64,000 bases of DNA, taken from positions 43,513 through 107,512 of the forward strand of contig NZ_BCWE01000013.1 of the NCBI RefSeq assembly GCF_001592105.1, written 5' to 3'. Within the stretch, counting starts at the first letter, position 1. Each line of letters starts with the position of its first letter. This DNA comes from Desulfolucanica intricata (lineage in GTDB: Bacteria; Bacillota; Desulfotomaculia; Desulfotomaculales; Desulfofarciminaceae). A program made the translations under genes and the position numbers. Positions 28,515-37,515 of the stretch are shown piece after piece. The notes under the pieces are model-generated. The model saw only the letters and a list, made by a program, of their open reading frames with translations, was not told the origin of the DNA and did no database searches.

Positions 28515-28574
28515 AAATCTCCCTCCATTATAAAATCTAAACTTCTAGCCCTAAGAATATTACATCTATAATTA

Positions 28575-29141
28575 TTATAAAAAGAAATTCTGCAAACTTT
28601 CGTCGATTTCCTCTTGTGATAATCCAATATACCTTTTAGTTACCTCCTGAGAACTATGGTTGAAAATCTGCATTAACTTTGCAATATCTTTTGTTTGTTG
28701 ATAGTAAAAATAGCCAAATGATTTTCTAAACGAATGCATTCCAAAGTTCTCTATTCCTAATTTTTCTGCTACATTTTTAATATATCTATATGCCTGTACT
28801 CTAGTAATATGTGATTTTACCCCATTCGCATTTTTTTGCCTGCTTGGAAATAAGTAATTTTCTTCTTCCATCCCAACAATGTAACTATTAATTTCGTGCC
28901 TTAACTGCTCATTGATTGGGAACAACTTTGTTTTATTTGTCTTTTCTTCTCTAATAACAATATGAGTTTTATTTTTTACATCTGAAACTTTTAGAGAAAT
29001 TATGTCTCCAATACGCATTCCTGTGTTAAATGCCATAATACAAAGCATATAATACTTATAATTGCGCCTCAGCAGTTCTCGTTTGAGTTCAATAATCTTA
29101 TCCATATCTTTTATTGGCTGAACTAATTCTATGGTAAACAC
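28575..29141 (-). CDS. Minimal tyrosine recombinase (catalytic domain only)
   Basis: A 188-residue phage-integrase family protein lacking the N-terminal core-binding domain. Catalytic residues are visible: Arg in FNTGMRIGDIISLKV, His-x-x-Arg in GMHSFRKSFGYFYY, the second His region IFNHSSQEVTKRYIGLS (His and Tyr). It starts at a GTG after ggaggga. Such short recombinases (Tn552/ImmA-region or plasmid resolvase type) may resolve multimers or flip DNA; it fits the plasmid-like genes further right. No attachment site was recognised. Confidence 0.8.
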   Translation of the reverse strand: MFTIELVQPIKDMDKIIELKRELLRRNYKYYMLCIMAFNTGMRIGDIISLKVSDVKNKTHIVIREEKTNKTKLFPINEQLRHEINSYIVGMEEENYLFPSRQKNANGVKSHITRVQAYRYIKNVAEKLGIENFGMHSFRKSFGYFYYQQTKDIAKLMQIFNHSSQEVTKRYIGLSQEEIDESLQNFFL

Positions 29142-29332
29142 TCCCTCCAGAAATTTTTTCTAGTCTCATTATATCACGCTTACTGTTATAAGGCAGCCCG
29201 ATATGTTACACTAATAAGACATAAATTATGGTATTATTAAAAGAATGTCTATTTCCCAAGGCTTTCAGCCATTTTATGAGATTAACTCTTTTTTAATTGT
29301 GTTACACTCGAATAGAAAATTATTCAAATATA

Positions 29333-29358
29333 AAAGTCAGGATTATCACCTGACTCTT
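29333..29358 (-). terminator. Intrinsic terminator after the 137-residue ORF
   Basis: The stem aagagtcagg/cctgactttt with a short loop sits about 35 nt downstream of the stop on the minus strand. Confidence 0.65.
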
Positions 29359-29391
29359 ATAAATTTTATCAAATGGAAGGCTATCTACTTC

Positions 29392-29805
29392 TTAGTAAAC
29401 AACTTCAGGCTGAATATGAAATTCTTTTTCATTACCTTGAACTTTTAAATAACTTGGCCAAACATAAAACTTCCAGTGTTTACCTTCTCTTCGGTTCTCG
29501 AGTATCATCTCTGGTTCCATTAACCTTCTAAGATCTTTAAAGTTAATATAATATACTTTACCCCCTTCTAACCGAACTGCAAGTATCGAAATGTCTGAAT
29601 CATCTAGAAGTTCTACTTGTTTAGTTGTGAGATCAAACCAGCCTTTACCTTGAGGATGTAACTTTGAAGATGGAGTACAAAGAACCAATTTCTTGTTATT
29701 GCTCACTCCTTCAAACATAATTCGTTTCCCTTTAATATTTGTTAGCGGACAATTATACTTTTCTCTGATTGTTTTGAGCACTATTTGCATATTTGGAATA
29801 GACAT
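29392..29805 (-). CDS. Uncharacterised protein
   Basis: A 137-residue cytosolic protein, not recognised. The section KLVLCTPSSKLHPQGKGW and FDLTTKQVELLDDSDISIL suggest a compact alpha/beta fold with conserved-looking charged residues. It has a good aaagg-type ribosome site and its own downstream terminator. It is flanked by the recombinase and an empty 370-nt stretch. Confidence 0.5.
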   Translation of the reverse strand: MSIPNMQIVLKTIREKYNCPLTNIKGKRIMFEGVSNNKKLVLCTPSSKLHPQGKGWFDLTTKQVELLDDSDISILAVRLEGGKVYYINFKDLRRLMEPEMILENRREGKHWKFYVWPSYLKVQGNEKEFHIQPEVVY

Positions 29806-30175
29806 CCTTTCCCCCCCCTTATAAATGATATTTTCTTTATAATACCATATTATGGTGTAATCTGTTTTAGCAATTCTATGGCTAACAACTGCTGCTAATC
29901 TATAGCGATAAAACAGTGTTAACTACATTGAAACCTCTATCATTAACAGATGTGTTATTACTAAATTATTCTCCATAAATTATGTCTTCAAATAATACTG
30001 CATTCTCCTCTTATACTATGTTGATATTTTGTATTAATCATCTCTTGATCCTCGGGTAAAAGCGGATAACGTCCGCATAATTTATATTATGTTGAAAAAA
30101 TTTTTAGCCCAATCTCTTTGTAAACTAAGTATTACAAATATAAATTGGGGTAATCTACAAAAGCAGTTGCAATTT
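29806..30175. other. Intergenic, AT-rich
   Basis: I see no convincing ORF, RNA or repeat in this stretch. Confidence 0.5.
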
Positions 30176-30207
30176 AAAAAGGAGTCTAGGCTTATCCCCC
30201 GACTCCC
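30176..30207 (-). terminator. Intrinsic terminator after the 118-residue ORF
   Basis: gggagtcgg and cctagactcc arms on the minus strand, followed by T5. It lies about 25 nt after the stop. Confidence 0.7.
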
Positions 30208-30229
30208 TACATAACCCTTTATAACCTTT

Positions 30230-30586
30230 TCATTGCTCTGAAGTAGTTTCTGCTTCATCAATTTCTTCTAACTCACATAATTTATCATACAGAGTTTTTA
30301 GTTCAACAAATTTTTTCTCTTCCAATAGTTCCAGATTGCCTGACTTTAAAACTTCCTGTAATGCCTCTTCTTTACTTACTATATAAGCATAGTCTTTTGA
30401 GCCTTGCATTTGAGAACCAATAATAATAACAAACCTGCCGTCTTTTAACTTAGTAATGCCTTTATGCATTCCTAATCCTCCATTACCCCAGTTACGTCCA
30501 TTCCAGTAATCTAATTTTTCATTATATTTTACTCTGGCAACAATCTTATTACAAAATTCACTTTCATAAACATTAACCCTACTCAT
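30230..30586 (-). CDS. Uncharacterised protein
   Basis: A 118-residue protein with a beta-rich N-terminal half (VKYNEKLDYWNGRNWGNGG, DGRFVIIIGSQMQGSKDYAYIV) and a C-terminal acidic helix (LYDKLCELEEIDEAE). It is not recognised. Its own terminator follows. It looks like a small accessory or regulatory protein common on mobile elements; no function is assigned. Confidence 0.5.
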   Translation of the reverse strand: MSRVNVYESEFCNKIVARVKYNEKLDYWNGRNWGNGGLGMHKGITKLKDGRFVIIIGSQMQGSKDYAYIVSKEEALQEVLKSGNLELLEEKKFVELKTLYDKLCELEEIDEAETTSEQ

Positions 30587-30614
30587 AAAAACATCTCTCC
30601 TTTCTAAATAAACA

Positions 30615-30669
30615 AAAAAACTAACACGGCAAGACCCTCTTATCTGGGCAAATTTGCTATGTTAGTTTA
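30615..30669 (-). terminator. Strong terminator upstream of the 118-residue gene
   Basis: The minus strand reads aaactaacatagcaa, loop, ttgccgtgttagttt, then T run. It ends the 126-codon gene at 30764-31099. Confidence 0.8.
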
Positions 30670-30763
30670 CTTTGATTTAATATTATTTTATTATCACTTA
30701 TAATGATATTTCAAACTACTCATGCTGTCAAATTTTTGGGCAGCAATATTTTGAACAATTTTC

Positions 30764-31099
30764 CTAAATCCCCTTATCTCCTCTACTTATCAGATAATCT
30801 ATTACTTCCTTGTAATCCTCATCATATTCACTTTTTTCATGGTCATGGCCATATGCTTTTCTAATCTCCAATAAAACATTATAAATTTCATTTTCTTCAT
30901 ATGATTCCTTTACTTCAACAAATTTGAAAAGCCTATGTTCATCAAGATTATCCCTGTGTTTATAGGCTAAATAATAATAATTTTTTGTTGGTATTAATGA
31001 TATAAAATGGCCATTAAATCCAAAACCATGAACGCATTTGTAAGTATCTAATAGTGACTCGGATAGTTCTAAAGCATCTAAATTCTTAATTTCACGCAT
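30764..31099 (-). CDS. Uncharacterised small acidic protein
   Basis: About 111 residues after taking the ATG at 31099 (M-REIKNLDALELSE), which follows aggagggg by about 5 nt; an upstream in-frame start at 31156 has no ribosome site. It contains HGFGFNGHFISLIPTKNYYYLAYK and an acidic C-terminus (HDHEKSEYDEDYKEVIDYL). It is not recognised. It lies between two terminators and is therefore a separate unit, just downstream of the large defence operon. Confidence 0.5.
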   Translation of the reverse strand: MREIKNLDALELSESLLDTYKCVHGFGFNGHFISLIPTKNYYYLAYKHRDNLDEHRLFKFVEVKESYEENEIYNVLLEIRKAYGHDHEKSEYDEDYKEVIDYLISRGDKGI

Positions 31100-31314
31100 T
31101 ACATCCCCTCCTATTCTCTGTTTTTTAAAGCGTGTACAGTGTACCATCACTTTCACATAACTTCTAGACTTGATATCTATTTATTACATGAAACTAAAAT
31201 ATTTTGATCCTTTTATTTTACATCTGCAACAAAAATAAAAAGCCAGGGGAGCAAAATTACTTTTGTCTACACCCTGTACTTGATTTTTATTAAAACTTTC
31301 AATGCTTAACTTTT

Positions 31315-32553
31315 TTAGTAAACTCTTATATTCTCTCCTGTTATCAAATATTCCGGTATTTTAATATCTTTATTTCCAGGATAATTGGCAAAAAATAACC
31401 TTATGCTTCTAATGGCACTATATGTTTCTAAAATCACTTCATTTTGTCTCTTAATTAATGATTTATCATATTTGTTCGAATATATTTCATGGGCTGGCAC
31501 TTGTCTTATCTTTCGAATTGCTTTTAACGGATTTATGATAAGTTCATCTAAGTTTTCATTAGTTATTATATTCTTTTTTAGCCATTCCTCCAACATTACT
31601 AGACTCCCCTTGGGATTTCCATCTCCATTTTTCCTATCAACTGGTCTTATGTATCTAGCAGCAGTTGTAAATGTTTTATGATTGATATTATGGATAATCA
31701 TTTTTTCAAGGCACAATATAAATGCATAATAGTTTTTTAGTGTCGGAAGGAAAATCATTCTATAATCTTCTGGCTTTTCGGCAGTATGCGGTTCAAATGT
31801 TTTCCTGAACAAATTCGGAATCCCCATATTGTTACACATAGAATTTATAACTTTCATTTCGTCTAATAGTGCATCATAAATAGAAATTTCATCAATCCAT
31901 TTTCCTAATATTAAATTGTCATAGAAGCCACTGTTTATATAGTAATCTTCTTGTTTTTCCAAGTAATTTATTTTCCATTTTAATTGAGCATTCAACGAAA
32001 GTTCCGCTAAATCTCTCAAAAAAACACCTACAACTCTTTCATGGTTTCCTTTCTTTTTGTGATAACCTATGCCAAAATCTTTGATATATTCACCTTCTAG
32101 ATCTTCATTAACAAAATCGTCTGAAGTTACTATGCTTCCTCTATAATCAAAAGAAAAAACAATGTATTTAGGATTTTGAAAATATGATTCCAATATTTCT
32201 ATATCGAAAAATAGTATATCCAGTTGTTCTTTACCCTCCATAAGCATTTTGGTGAAAGGTTTTTCAGTAAAAAGATTCATTGATTTTAGATGCTTTTCTG
32301 TTGGATACAAAACAACTGAACCAGCCCTGTCTTTGACTGCCCTTTTCTGTTCTTCCTTATCAATATCTAGTTTTAAGGCTTTAATATGTGGGTTAAGCAC
32401 AAAATTGGATGATAATACTTCTATTCTCCCCTCATCTATTAATTCACAAATAAGATCTTCTTGGTCATTATCTAATTGTCTCAAGGGTAAGCCGTTAAAA
32501 TCCCTTGACTGTAAATAATAGTTAGTTATTTCTGTGAGTATCTTTTCTTTCAA
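31315..32553 (-). CDS. Last gene of the 13-gene operon; large protein with a HEPN-like C-terminal motif
   Basis: About 412 residues from the TTG at 32553 (M-KEKILTEITNYYLQ), which stands 5 nt after aagggggg; the frame opens at 32571 but that start lies upstream of the ribosome site. The N-terminal part has predicted winged-helix/beta character, and the C-terminal part is helical. Near residue 365 the string IRKIRQVPAHEI gives R-x4-H, the HEPN RNase signature. The whole family is not recognised. Position at the end of the methylase/kinase/HerA operon suggests an effector or adaptor; that is inference. Confidence 0.55.
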   Translation of the reverse strand: MKEKILTEITNYYLQSRDFNGLPLRQLDNDQEDLICELIDEGRIEVLSSNFVLNPHIKALKLDIDKEEQKRAVKDRAGSVVLYPTEKHLKSMNLFTEKPFTKMLMEGKEQLDILFFDIEILESYFQNPKYIVFSFDYRGSIVTSDDFVNEDLEGEYIKDFGIGYHKKKGNHERVVGVFLRDLAELSLNAQLKWKINYLEKQEDYYINSGFYDNLILGKWIDEISIYDALLDEMKVINSMCNNMGIPNLFRKTFEPHTAEKPEDYRMIFLPTLKNYYAFILCLEKMIIHNINHKTFTTAARYIRPVDRKNGDGNPKGSLVMLEEWLKKNIITNENLDELIINPLKAIRKIRQVPAHEIYSNKYDKSLIKRQNEVILETYSAIRSIRLFFANYPGNKDIKIPEYLITGENIRVY

Positions 32554-32577
32554 ATTATCCCCCCTTAACAAAAATAG

Positions 32578-34029
32578 TTAAGTATTCAAGTACTGGTCAT
32601 ATACCTTCAATCTATTTTCAATTAGCATATCTCCCGGATCCATTCTTAAAGCATACTTAAAATATGCCCTAGCCTTACTGAACTCTTTCTTAATATCATA
32701 GGCATGGCCTAATTTCTTAACGATGTATAGTAGTCCCGGTGTTTCTTCATTAATTTCTTCTAACAATTTAATTGCTTCATCAGGCTTATTAACCAACCCA
32801 TAGGTTATTGCCAATCTATACTTATAATTAATATTTTCAGGATTCTTCTTTGATAAGTACTCATACAACATCATGGCTTCATCATATTTTTTAAGTTCTA
32901 TATAAATCTTTGCTTTTAAGGAAAATATATTATCTTTAAAGGCCTCTCTACGAATGGCTTCTACCTTATCTATCTCAATTTTCTCGATTTGACTTAGGCT
33001 ATCAAAATATCTTTGTAAATTATAATACACGTAAGCCATGTGATAGAAAATATCAGGAGTGTTATTGCCGTTCTCTTTCTGATAACGAAGTAACACTTCT
33101 GCTTCTTGAAACCGGTTATTATTATAAAGATTGATAACATTTTGCATCCAATCATCATAGGCTGCTTTCTCTACTATGCTTAGAGACATCAAAGGTGCTT
33201 GCTGTTCAGTATCTAATACCCTTTTAGTAATATCTTCTTTCAATTCTTCAATACTTTGATACCTATCCTCTGGATTTCTTTGTAGTGCCCTTAAAATAAT
33301 CTCTTCGATGCTTATAGGTATATTGTCGTTAATTTCCCTCGGTTTTGGAAAGGGAACATTATTAATTACCTGAATAGGAGTTTCATGAGGTGTTCTTCCT
33401 GTTAACAACTGATAAAGCAGAACTCCCAAAGAATAGATGTCTGAAATAAGATACCTTTTGTTAGAGCCTGCTATTTCTGGAGCCATATAAGCCCACGTTC
33501 CTCCAGCGTCTACAGTCCTCACAAAAACATTCTCGATAAACTTACTTGTTCCAAAATCCGTCAATTTTACTTCTCTATCATTAAAGAGGATATTATGTGG
33601 TTTTATATCACCATGGCAAATATTTTTATTATGTAAAAACTTCACCCCTTCTAATATTTTTAAAAAAATCAAGATAACTTCTTTAATTGTTTTTGGATTT
33701 CTAAACCCATCGTCAGTTAATTCTTCTGCCAAGGTTTTTCCTTCAAAGAACTCCATTTCAATAACAAAAACTCCATCTAATCTCCCCATCCAATTTACTT
33801 TAATAACGTTTGGATGAGAATCACCAATTAACTTTATACCTTCTGATAATGCATTATCTCCACGTTCTTGATCTTTAGGTATTTTTAAAGCAACTAACTC
33901 CTCTGTTTCTAAATTAATAGCAGACCAAACATATCCAAAGGTTCCTTCGTTTATATATTCTTTTAAAATGTATTTGTTGCCTAAAACTTGATCCCTTTTA
34001 GGATAAAAATCAGAAGCCCTTCTTACCAT
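32578..34029 (-). CDS. Hanks-type Ser/Thr protein kinase with TPR tail
   Basis: A 483-residue protein. The kinase domain is at residues about 15-280: glycine loop NEGTFGYVW, catalytic lysine K49 in VALKIP, HGDIKPHN (139-146, the HRD motif as HGD), DFG at 158-160, APE in YMAPEIAG. The C-terminal part (about 300-483) carries TPR-like helices (NRFQEAEVLLRYQKENG, KKYDEAMMLYEYLSKKNPEN, EFSKARAYFKYALRMDPGD). There is no transmembrane segment, unlike PrkC, so it is cytosolic. Kinases are part of Pgl/BREX type 2, Stk2 and MADS-like defences, where they may trigger the response. Confidence 0.85.
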   Translation of the reverse strand: MVRRASDFYPKRDQVLGNKYILKEYINEGTFGYVWSAINLETEELVALKIPKDQERGDNALSEGIKLIGDSHPNVIKVNWMGRLDGVFVIEMEFFEGKTLAEELTDDGFRNPKTIKEVILIFLKILEGVKFLHNKNICHGDIKPHNILFNDREVKLTDFGTSKFIENVFVRTVDAGGTWAYMAPEIAGSNKRYLISDIYSLGVLLYQLLTGRTPHETPIQVINNVPFPKPREINDNIPISIEEIILRALQRNPEDRYQSIEELKEDITKRVLDTEQQAPLMSLSIVEKAAYDDWMQNVINLYNNNRFQEAEVLLRYQKENGNNTPDIFYHMAYVYYNLQRYFDSLSQIEKIEIDKVEAIRREAFKDNIFSLKAKIYIELKKYDEAMMLYEYLSKKNPENINYKYRLAITYGLVNKPDEAIKLLEEINEETPGLLYIVKKLGHAYDIKKEFSKARAYFKYALRMDPGDMLIENRLKVYDQYLNT

Positions 34030-34033
34030 TTCA

Positions 34034-34678
34034 TCACCTCACTTTTATCCATTGGTTAAACGTTAGTTTGTCTTTATCTCCTGACGCCACACAATGATAA
34101 ACTAAATAAGATGTTTTCCTACCATCAATACCGGGAACCCTTGTCCCATTACCCATAGTAAATCCTTCATCAAAAATTCGTATATAGTTGGATATATCCC
34201 CTGGAGTAACCTTAGGATAAGTCCAATAAACAAATAGTATTAATGGTACATTTCCTCCTAACTGATGGTATGCAATAAGGAGGTTTTGAATTTTTTCTTC
34301 CAGTTTCCGATTCTTTAATCGACTATTATCATATCTTTCAAATTCACAGAGTAGCAAAGGTTGATTATCCTTGGTTGAATACCAAATAGAATCTGGTCTT
34401 ACTGCTGGCTTTTTGTCAATATGATATTCCCCAGATTCTTCTGCAACCTTCTCTGCCATAAATGTTTGCTTTTCATAAGGATAAACAGGACATTCTGAAA
34501 TAGCAGTAGTGTCACTAATAGTCCTCCCAATAGCAGTTAAATAATTTAATCCCATTGTATGTACAGTTTCAGAATAATCCCTAACCCCAAAATCTGTCAT
34601 CATAGGGAAAAATCTTTTCCTAATTTCCCCTGTTTTCATTTCTTCTCTGATGGCTTGTATCAGTCTTTCTCTAACCAT
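34034..34678 (-). CDS. Uncharacterised protein, possible variant PD-(D/E)XK fold
   Basis: A 214-residue protein overlapping the herA 3' end by 8 nt. AVRPDSIWYSTKDNQPLLLCEFERYD (D-x14-E-x-E) resembles the nuclease core with the Lys of E-x-K replaced by Glu. The helical segment LKNRKLEEKIQNLLIAYHQL follows. If the fold is right, it might be inactive or use another basic residue. It is the gene between herA and the kinase, tightly coupled to both, so it is a component of the system. Not recognised otherwise. Confidence 0.5.
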   Translation of the reverse strand: MVRERLIQAIREEMKTGEIRKRFFPMMTDFGVRDYSETVHTMGLNYLTAIGRTISDTTAISECPVYPYEKQTFMAEKVAEESGEYHIDKKPAVRPDSIWYSTKDNQPLLLCEFERYDNSRLKNRKLEEKIQNLLIAYHQLGGNVPLILFVYWTYPKVTPGDISNYIRIFDEGFTMGNGTRVPGIDGRKTSYLVYHCVASGDKDKLTFNQWIKVR

Positions 34679-36350
34679 TAAAAACTCCCCATTCGTTAGT
34701 CACCTCTGGAGACTCTCCTCCGTGTATCAATGCTTTTGTTCCTACCTTAACCAATAAAGGTGCGGGAATTGATCGACCATTTATTAGGGCTTCTCCTGTA
34801 CTCAAGGAAGGGAGTTCATCTATATCGGCTTTTGAAAACATATCGCTTGTCTTAGCAATAAATCTTTGGTCATCGGGATTTTTTAAACGCATTGTAATTA
34901 TAGTATTACATTGGGATGTAACGTCAGGGTCTAATTTAGAAGGTCTTTGAGAAATTATAGAGAAGCCAACTCCAAATTTTCTACCTTCACTGGCTATTCT
35001 CTTAATAATCTTCTTGGAGATAGAAGGGATTCCTGCAGGTGCAAAATTATGTCCTTCTTCATAGACAAGAAAACATGGTCTTGTTTGCCTTCTTTTATCA
35101 CCTGCTGCTCTCATTATTTCGCTTGAAATAAGAGCAGTTATAATTTGCTTTGCATCGTCAGATAAACCTTGTAGATCAATAATAACAAGTCTACCTATAT
35201 TGTCTCCTTTTTCACCTACCATATCATAGATGTCACTTGGTTCTCCAATTGCCCTTGTATAAAAACTTTTTGCTTCGTTGATCACACGATTTAGTTTAGT
35301 TGCCGCAACTGCTGCACTTCTTCCATTTAATGCTCTTGCTTCAGCAGGGCTTAATTCTTCCCATTCCCTAAGTTCCTCTAAATCTCCAGATAAAATCTCC
35401 CTTAGATCTTGTATATCTCTTGGTTGATTACTGTATTTTGCTTGCCAATAGCGAATCGCTACATCCAATACCCTTTCTTGCGGCTCTGTTAGCCCAGGCA
35501 GTATTGAGGATAAATCGTCCATATCTAAACGGTCGAACTGCAATGCAAGGTGTTTATTTTTATTCATATACTTATAATCAAAGGCATCGATTTGTGGAGT
35601 ATAAACTTTTATGCCCCCACCAGCATTTAGGAGTTTTCTCATCATCTCCTGAATTTTTATGATACTTTCTCTATCTCTTACATCCTCTATACTGTCAATA
35701 TCCTCATTAAATTGTAATTCTCCTTTTGCAAATGCCTTACCATATTCTCCGTGAACATCAAATACCACCACTGTTCCATTCATTAGTGCAACTAATCTTT
35801 CAATAATTCTTCCGACAGTATAAGACTTTCCTGAACCGGTCATGGCCAATACGGCCAAATGCTCTGTAACAAGTTTATTAACATCTAAGTAAACTGGGAC
35901 AATATTTTCTCCTTTGTCATAACCTATCAGATTTCCAATATGAATACTTGTATTTTCATCAAATTTATAGAATCCTGATAAAAATTCATAGTCTACACCG
36001 TAAACCTTTTCACCGGGGTTTAAAGGTCTTCGTGGAATCTTAATTTGCCCTGAACTATCCCTATATCCTACCAATTCGATAGTTCCGAATAAAGTTTCCC
36101 CTGTAACTTGGGCACCGGGTAATATTTCTAACTCTGATAGTCCTTCCCCCATATTGGAATTATAAAGTATGTTGCTTCTTGAAATAGATATAATTCTTCC
36201 AAGGACATAAGTCTCTGGTTCATCCATGGATTCCTTATGTTTAATTTTAACAAACTCTCCCCTTTTGGCAGAGAAACTGTCTTCTAATGCAATCTTAATG
36301 TCATTTGGATTCCCTGTATTTCCAATTAGTTTTCCTATATACTTATCCAT
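34671..36350 (-). CDS. herA: HerA-type hexameric translocase ATPase
   Basis: About 559 residues from the ATG at 36350 (M-DKYIGKLIGNTG), which follows aaaaggggga; longer starts run into the NurA stop region. An N-terminal HAS-barrel precedes the FtsK/HerA ATPase core: Walker A MTGSGKSYTVGR (about residue 168), VVFDVHGEYG, Walker B RLVIIDLQGL, and CFLVYEEGHNFAP plus FSIISQRPSKLDP. HerA pumps DNA through a hexamer and works with NurA in end resection; in defence islands HerA pairs with nuclease effectors. It is coupled to the NurA gene 14 nt upstream. Confidence 0.9.
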   Translation of the reverse strand: MDKYIGKLIGNTGNPNDIKIALEDSFSAKRGEFVKIKHKESMDEPETYVLGRIISISRSNILYNSNMGEGLSELEILPGAQVTGETLFGTIELVGYRDSSGQIKIPRRPLNPGEKVYGVDYEFLSGFYKFDENTSIHIGNLIGYDKGENIVPVYLDVNKLVTEHLAVLAMTGSGKSYTVGRIIERLVALMNGTVVVFDVHGEYGKAFAKGELQFNEDIDSIEDVRDRESIIKIQEMMRKLLNAGGGIKVYTPQIDAFDYKYMNKNKHLALQFDRLDMDDLSSILPGLTEPQERVLDVAIRYWQAKYSNQPRDIQDLREILSGDLEELREWEELSPAEARALNGRSAAVAATKLNRVINEAKSFYTRAIGEPSDIYDMVGEKGDNIGRLVIIDLQGLSDDAKQIITALISSEIMRAAGDKRRQTRPCFLVYEEGHNFAPAGIPSISKKIIKRIASEGRKFGVGFSIISQRPSKLDPDVTSQCNTIITMRLKNPDDQRFIAKTSDMFSKADIDELPSLSTGEALINGRSIPAPLLVKVGTKALIHGGESPEVTNEWGVFNG

Positions 36351-36363
36351 ACTCATCCCCCTT

Positions 36364-37515
36364 TTATTCATCTTCAAATACATCTAAGTCTTCTTTCCAT
36401 ATAGCCTCTAAACTCTCATTCTTAAGCATTTCTTTAGCATGAGATTTGTAAAATTCCAAAACTCCAGGTCTTACTTCAATTGGTTTAAGAGCATATTTGG
36501 CATACCAAAGAGGTATCGGTAGGGCTTTGGCTTGGTCAAAAGTAATTAGAGTCATAATTTCTGCACAAATCTTGTCTAACATATCAGAATCCCAGTCATC
36601 AACCTTCCCGAGCACTTCAATCAGCATAGGTGGGGTATTATTTCCTGCTTTAATATGCATAGTCATCAGTCCTAATTCTCTAACAGAAATAGGTTCCATA
36701 CGATTATCTTTCGTTATCGCATCAAATTGAAAGGCCGCAGTTCTAGACCGCTTAACCAAAATACCCTTTAGCAATCTTTTGATTCCAACCATTTGCATCT
36801 TTGACATGTATTGATCCAGTTCCGAAGTAATGCTTTCGCCTATAGCGTCTGGAACATACTTTAGATTCTCTTTTGTCAAAGCAAAGAAAATAGCACCAAA
36901 CCTCTTACCCCCAATGGATGCAATTTTTACTCCGTTCTTATTAAAGGGATAAATTTTCTCTTTATATTCACTCCAAAACTTGGCTATAGTTTCTTTACAC
37001 AAGTCGTAATACTTCATAATGTCAACACGTTCAGACAACGGAGTGTCGGCTCTCTCTAATAATAATGGAACATCCATAATAATTAACTCTGGTAAATCTA
37101 CCTCTTCCATTGTATCCATTAATAATTTATAAGCATTTATCATATCGATAAATTTAAGTTTTTTCTGCCAATCTAAATCATCTAATTCATCCACATCTAC
37201 AACACTTTCTTGCTTCGTTTGATAAATCGATCCTTCTTGAATGGAAATATCTTGTCTTACTGCACCAGAAATATATAATATTCCTCCAAAAGCATTTATG
37301 GTCCTATGACTCGTGGCAATTCCTGAACATTTAATAGTTATCGGCTGAATCAAATCAAGGGTTCTAATCACTCCCTGTTCTTTAAGCAAAGGGGCTATCT
37401 TATCAATAAACCTCATTTTGCTAGATAGTTTGGATACCGTTGCTGGTAAGCCTAATTGGACATTAGCCACTATACTTTGAGAAACAGGAACTCCTTTATC
37501 AAAACTACCATTCAT
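36364..37515 (-). CDS. nurA: NurA-like nuclease (HerA partner)
   Basis: A 383-residue protein lying immediately upstream of herA, the classic NurA-HerA order. NurA signature elements are seen only loosely: LIIMDVPLLLERADTP and VKIASIGGKRFGAIFFALTK as candidate catalytic Asp strands, then FQFDAITKDNRMEPI. NurA is a 5'-3' exonuclease/endonuclease with an RNase H-like fold. The annotation depends on both the neighbour and partial motif resemblance; a divergent relative is possible. Its 5' end overlaps the preceding gene by 11 nt. Confidence 0.6.
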   Translation of the reverse strand: MNGSFDKGVPVSQSIVANVQLGLPATVSKLSSKMRFIDKIAPLLKEQGVIRTLDLIQPITIKCSGIATSHRTINAFGGILYISGAVRQDISIQEGSIYQTKQESVVDVDELDDLDWQKKLKFIDMINAYKLLMDTMEEVDLPELIIMDVPLLLERADTPLSERVDIMKYYDLCKETIAKFWSEYKEKIYPFNKNGVKIASIGGKRFGAIFFALTKENLKYVPDAIGESITSELDQYMSKMQMVGIKRLLKGILVKRSRTAAFQFDAITKDNRMEPISVRELGLMTMHIKAGNNTPPMLIEVLGKVDDWDSDMLDKICAEIMTLITFDQAKALPIPLWYAKYALKPIEVRPGVLEFYKSHAKEMLKNESLEAIWKEDLDVFEDE

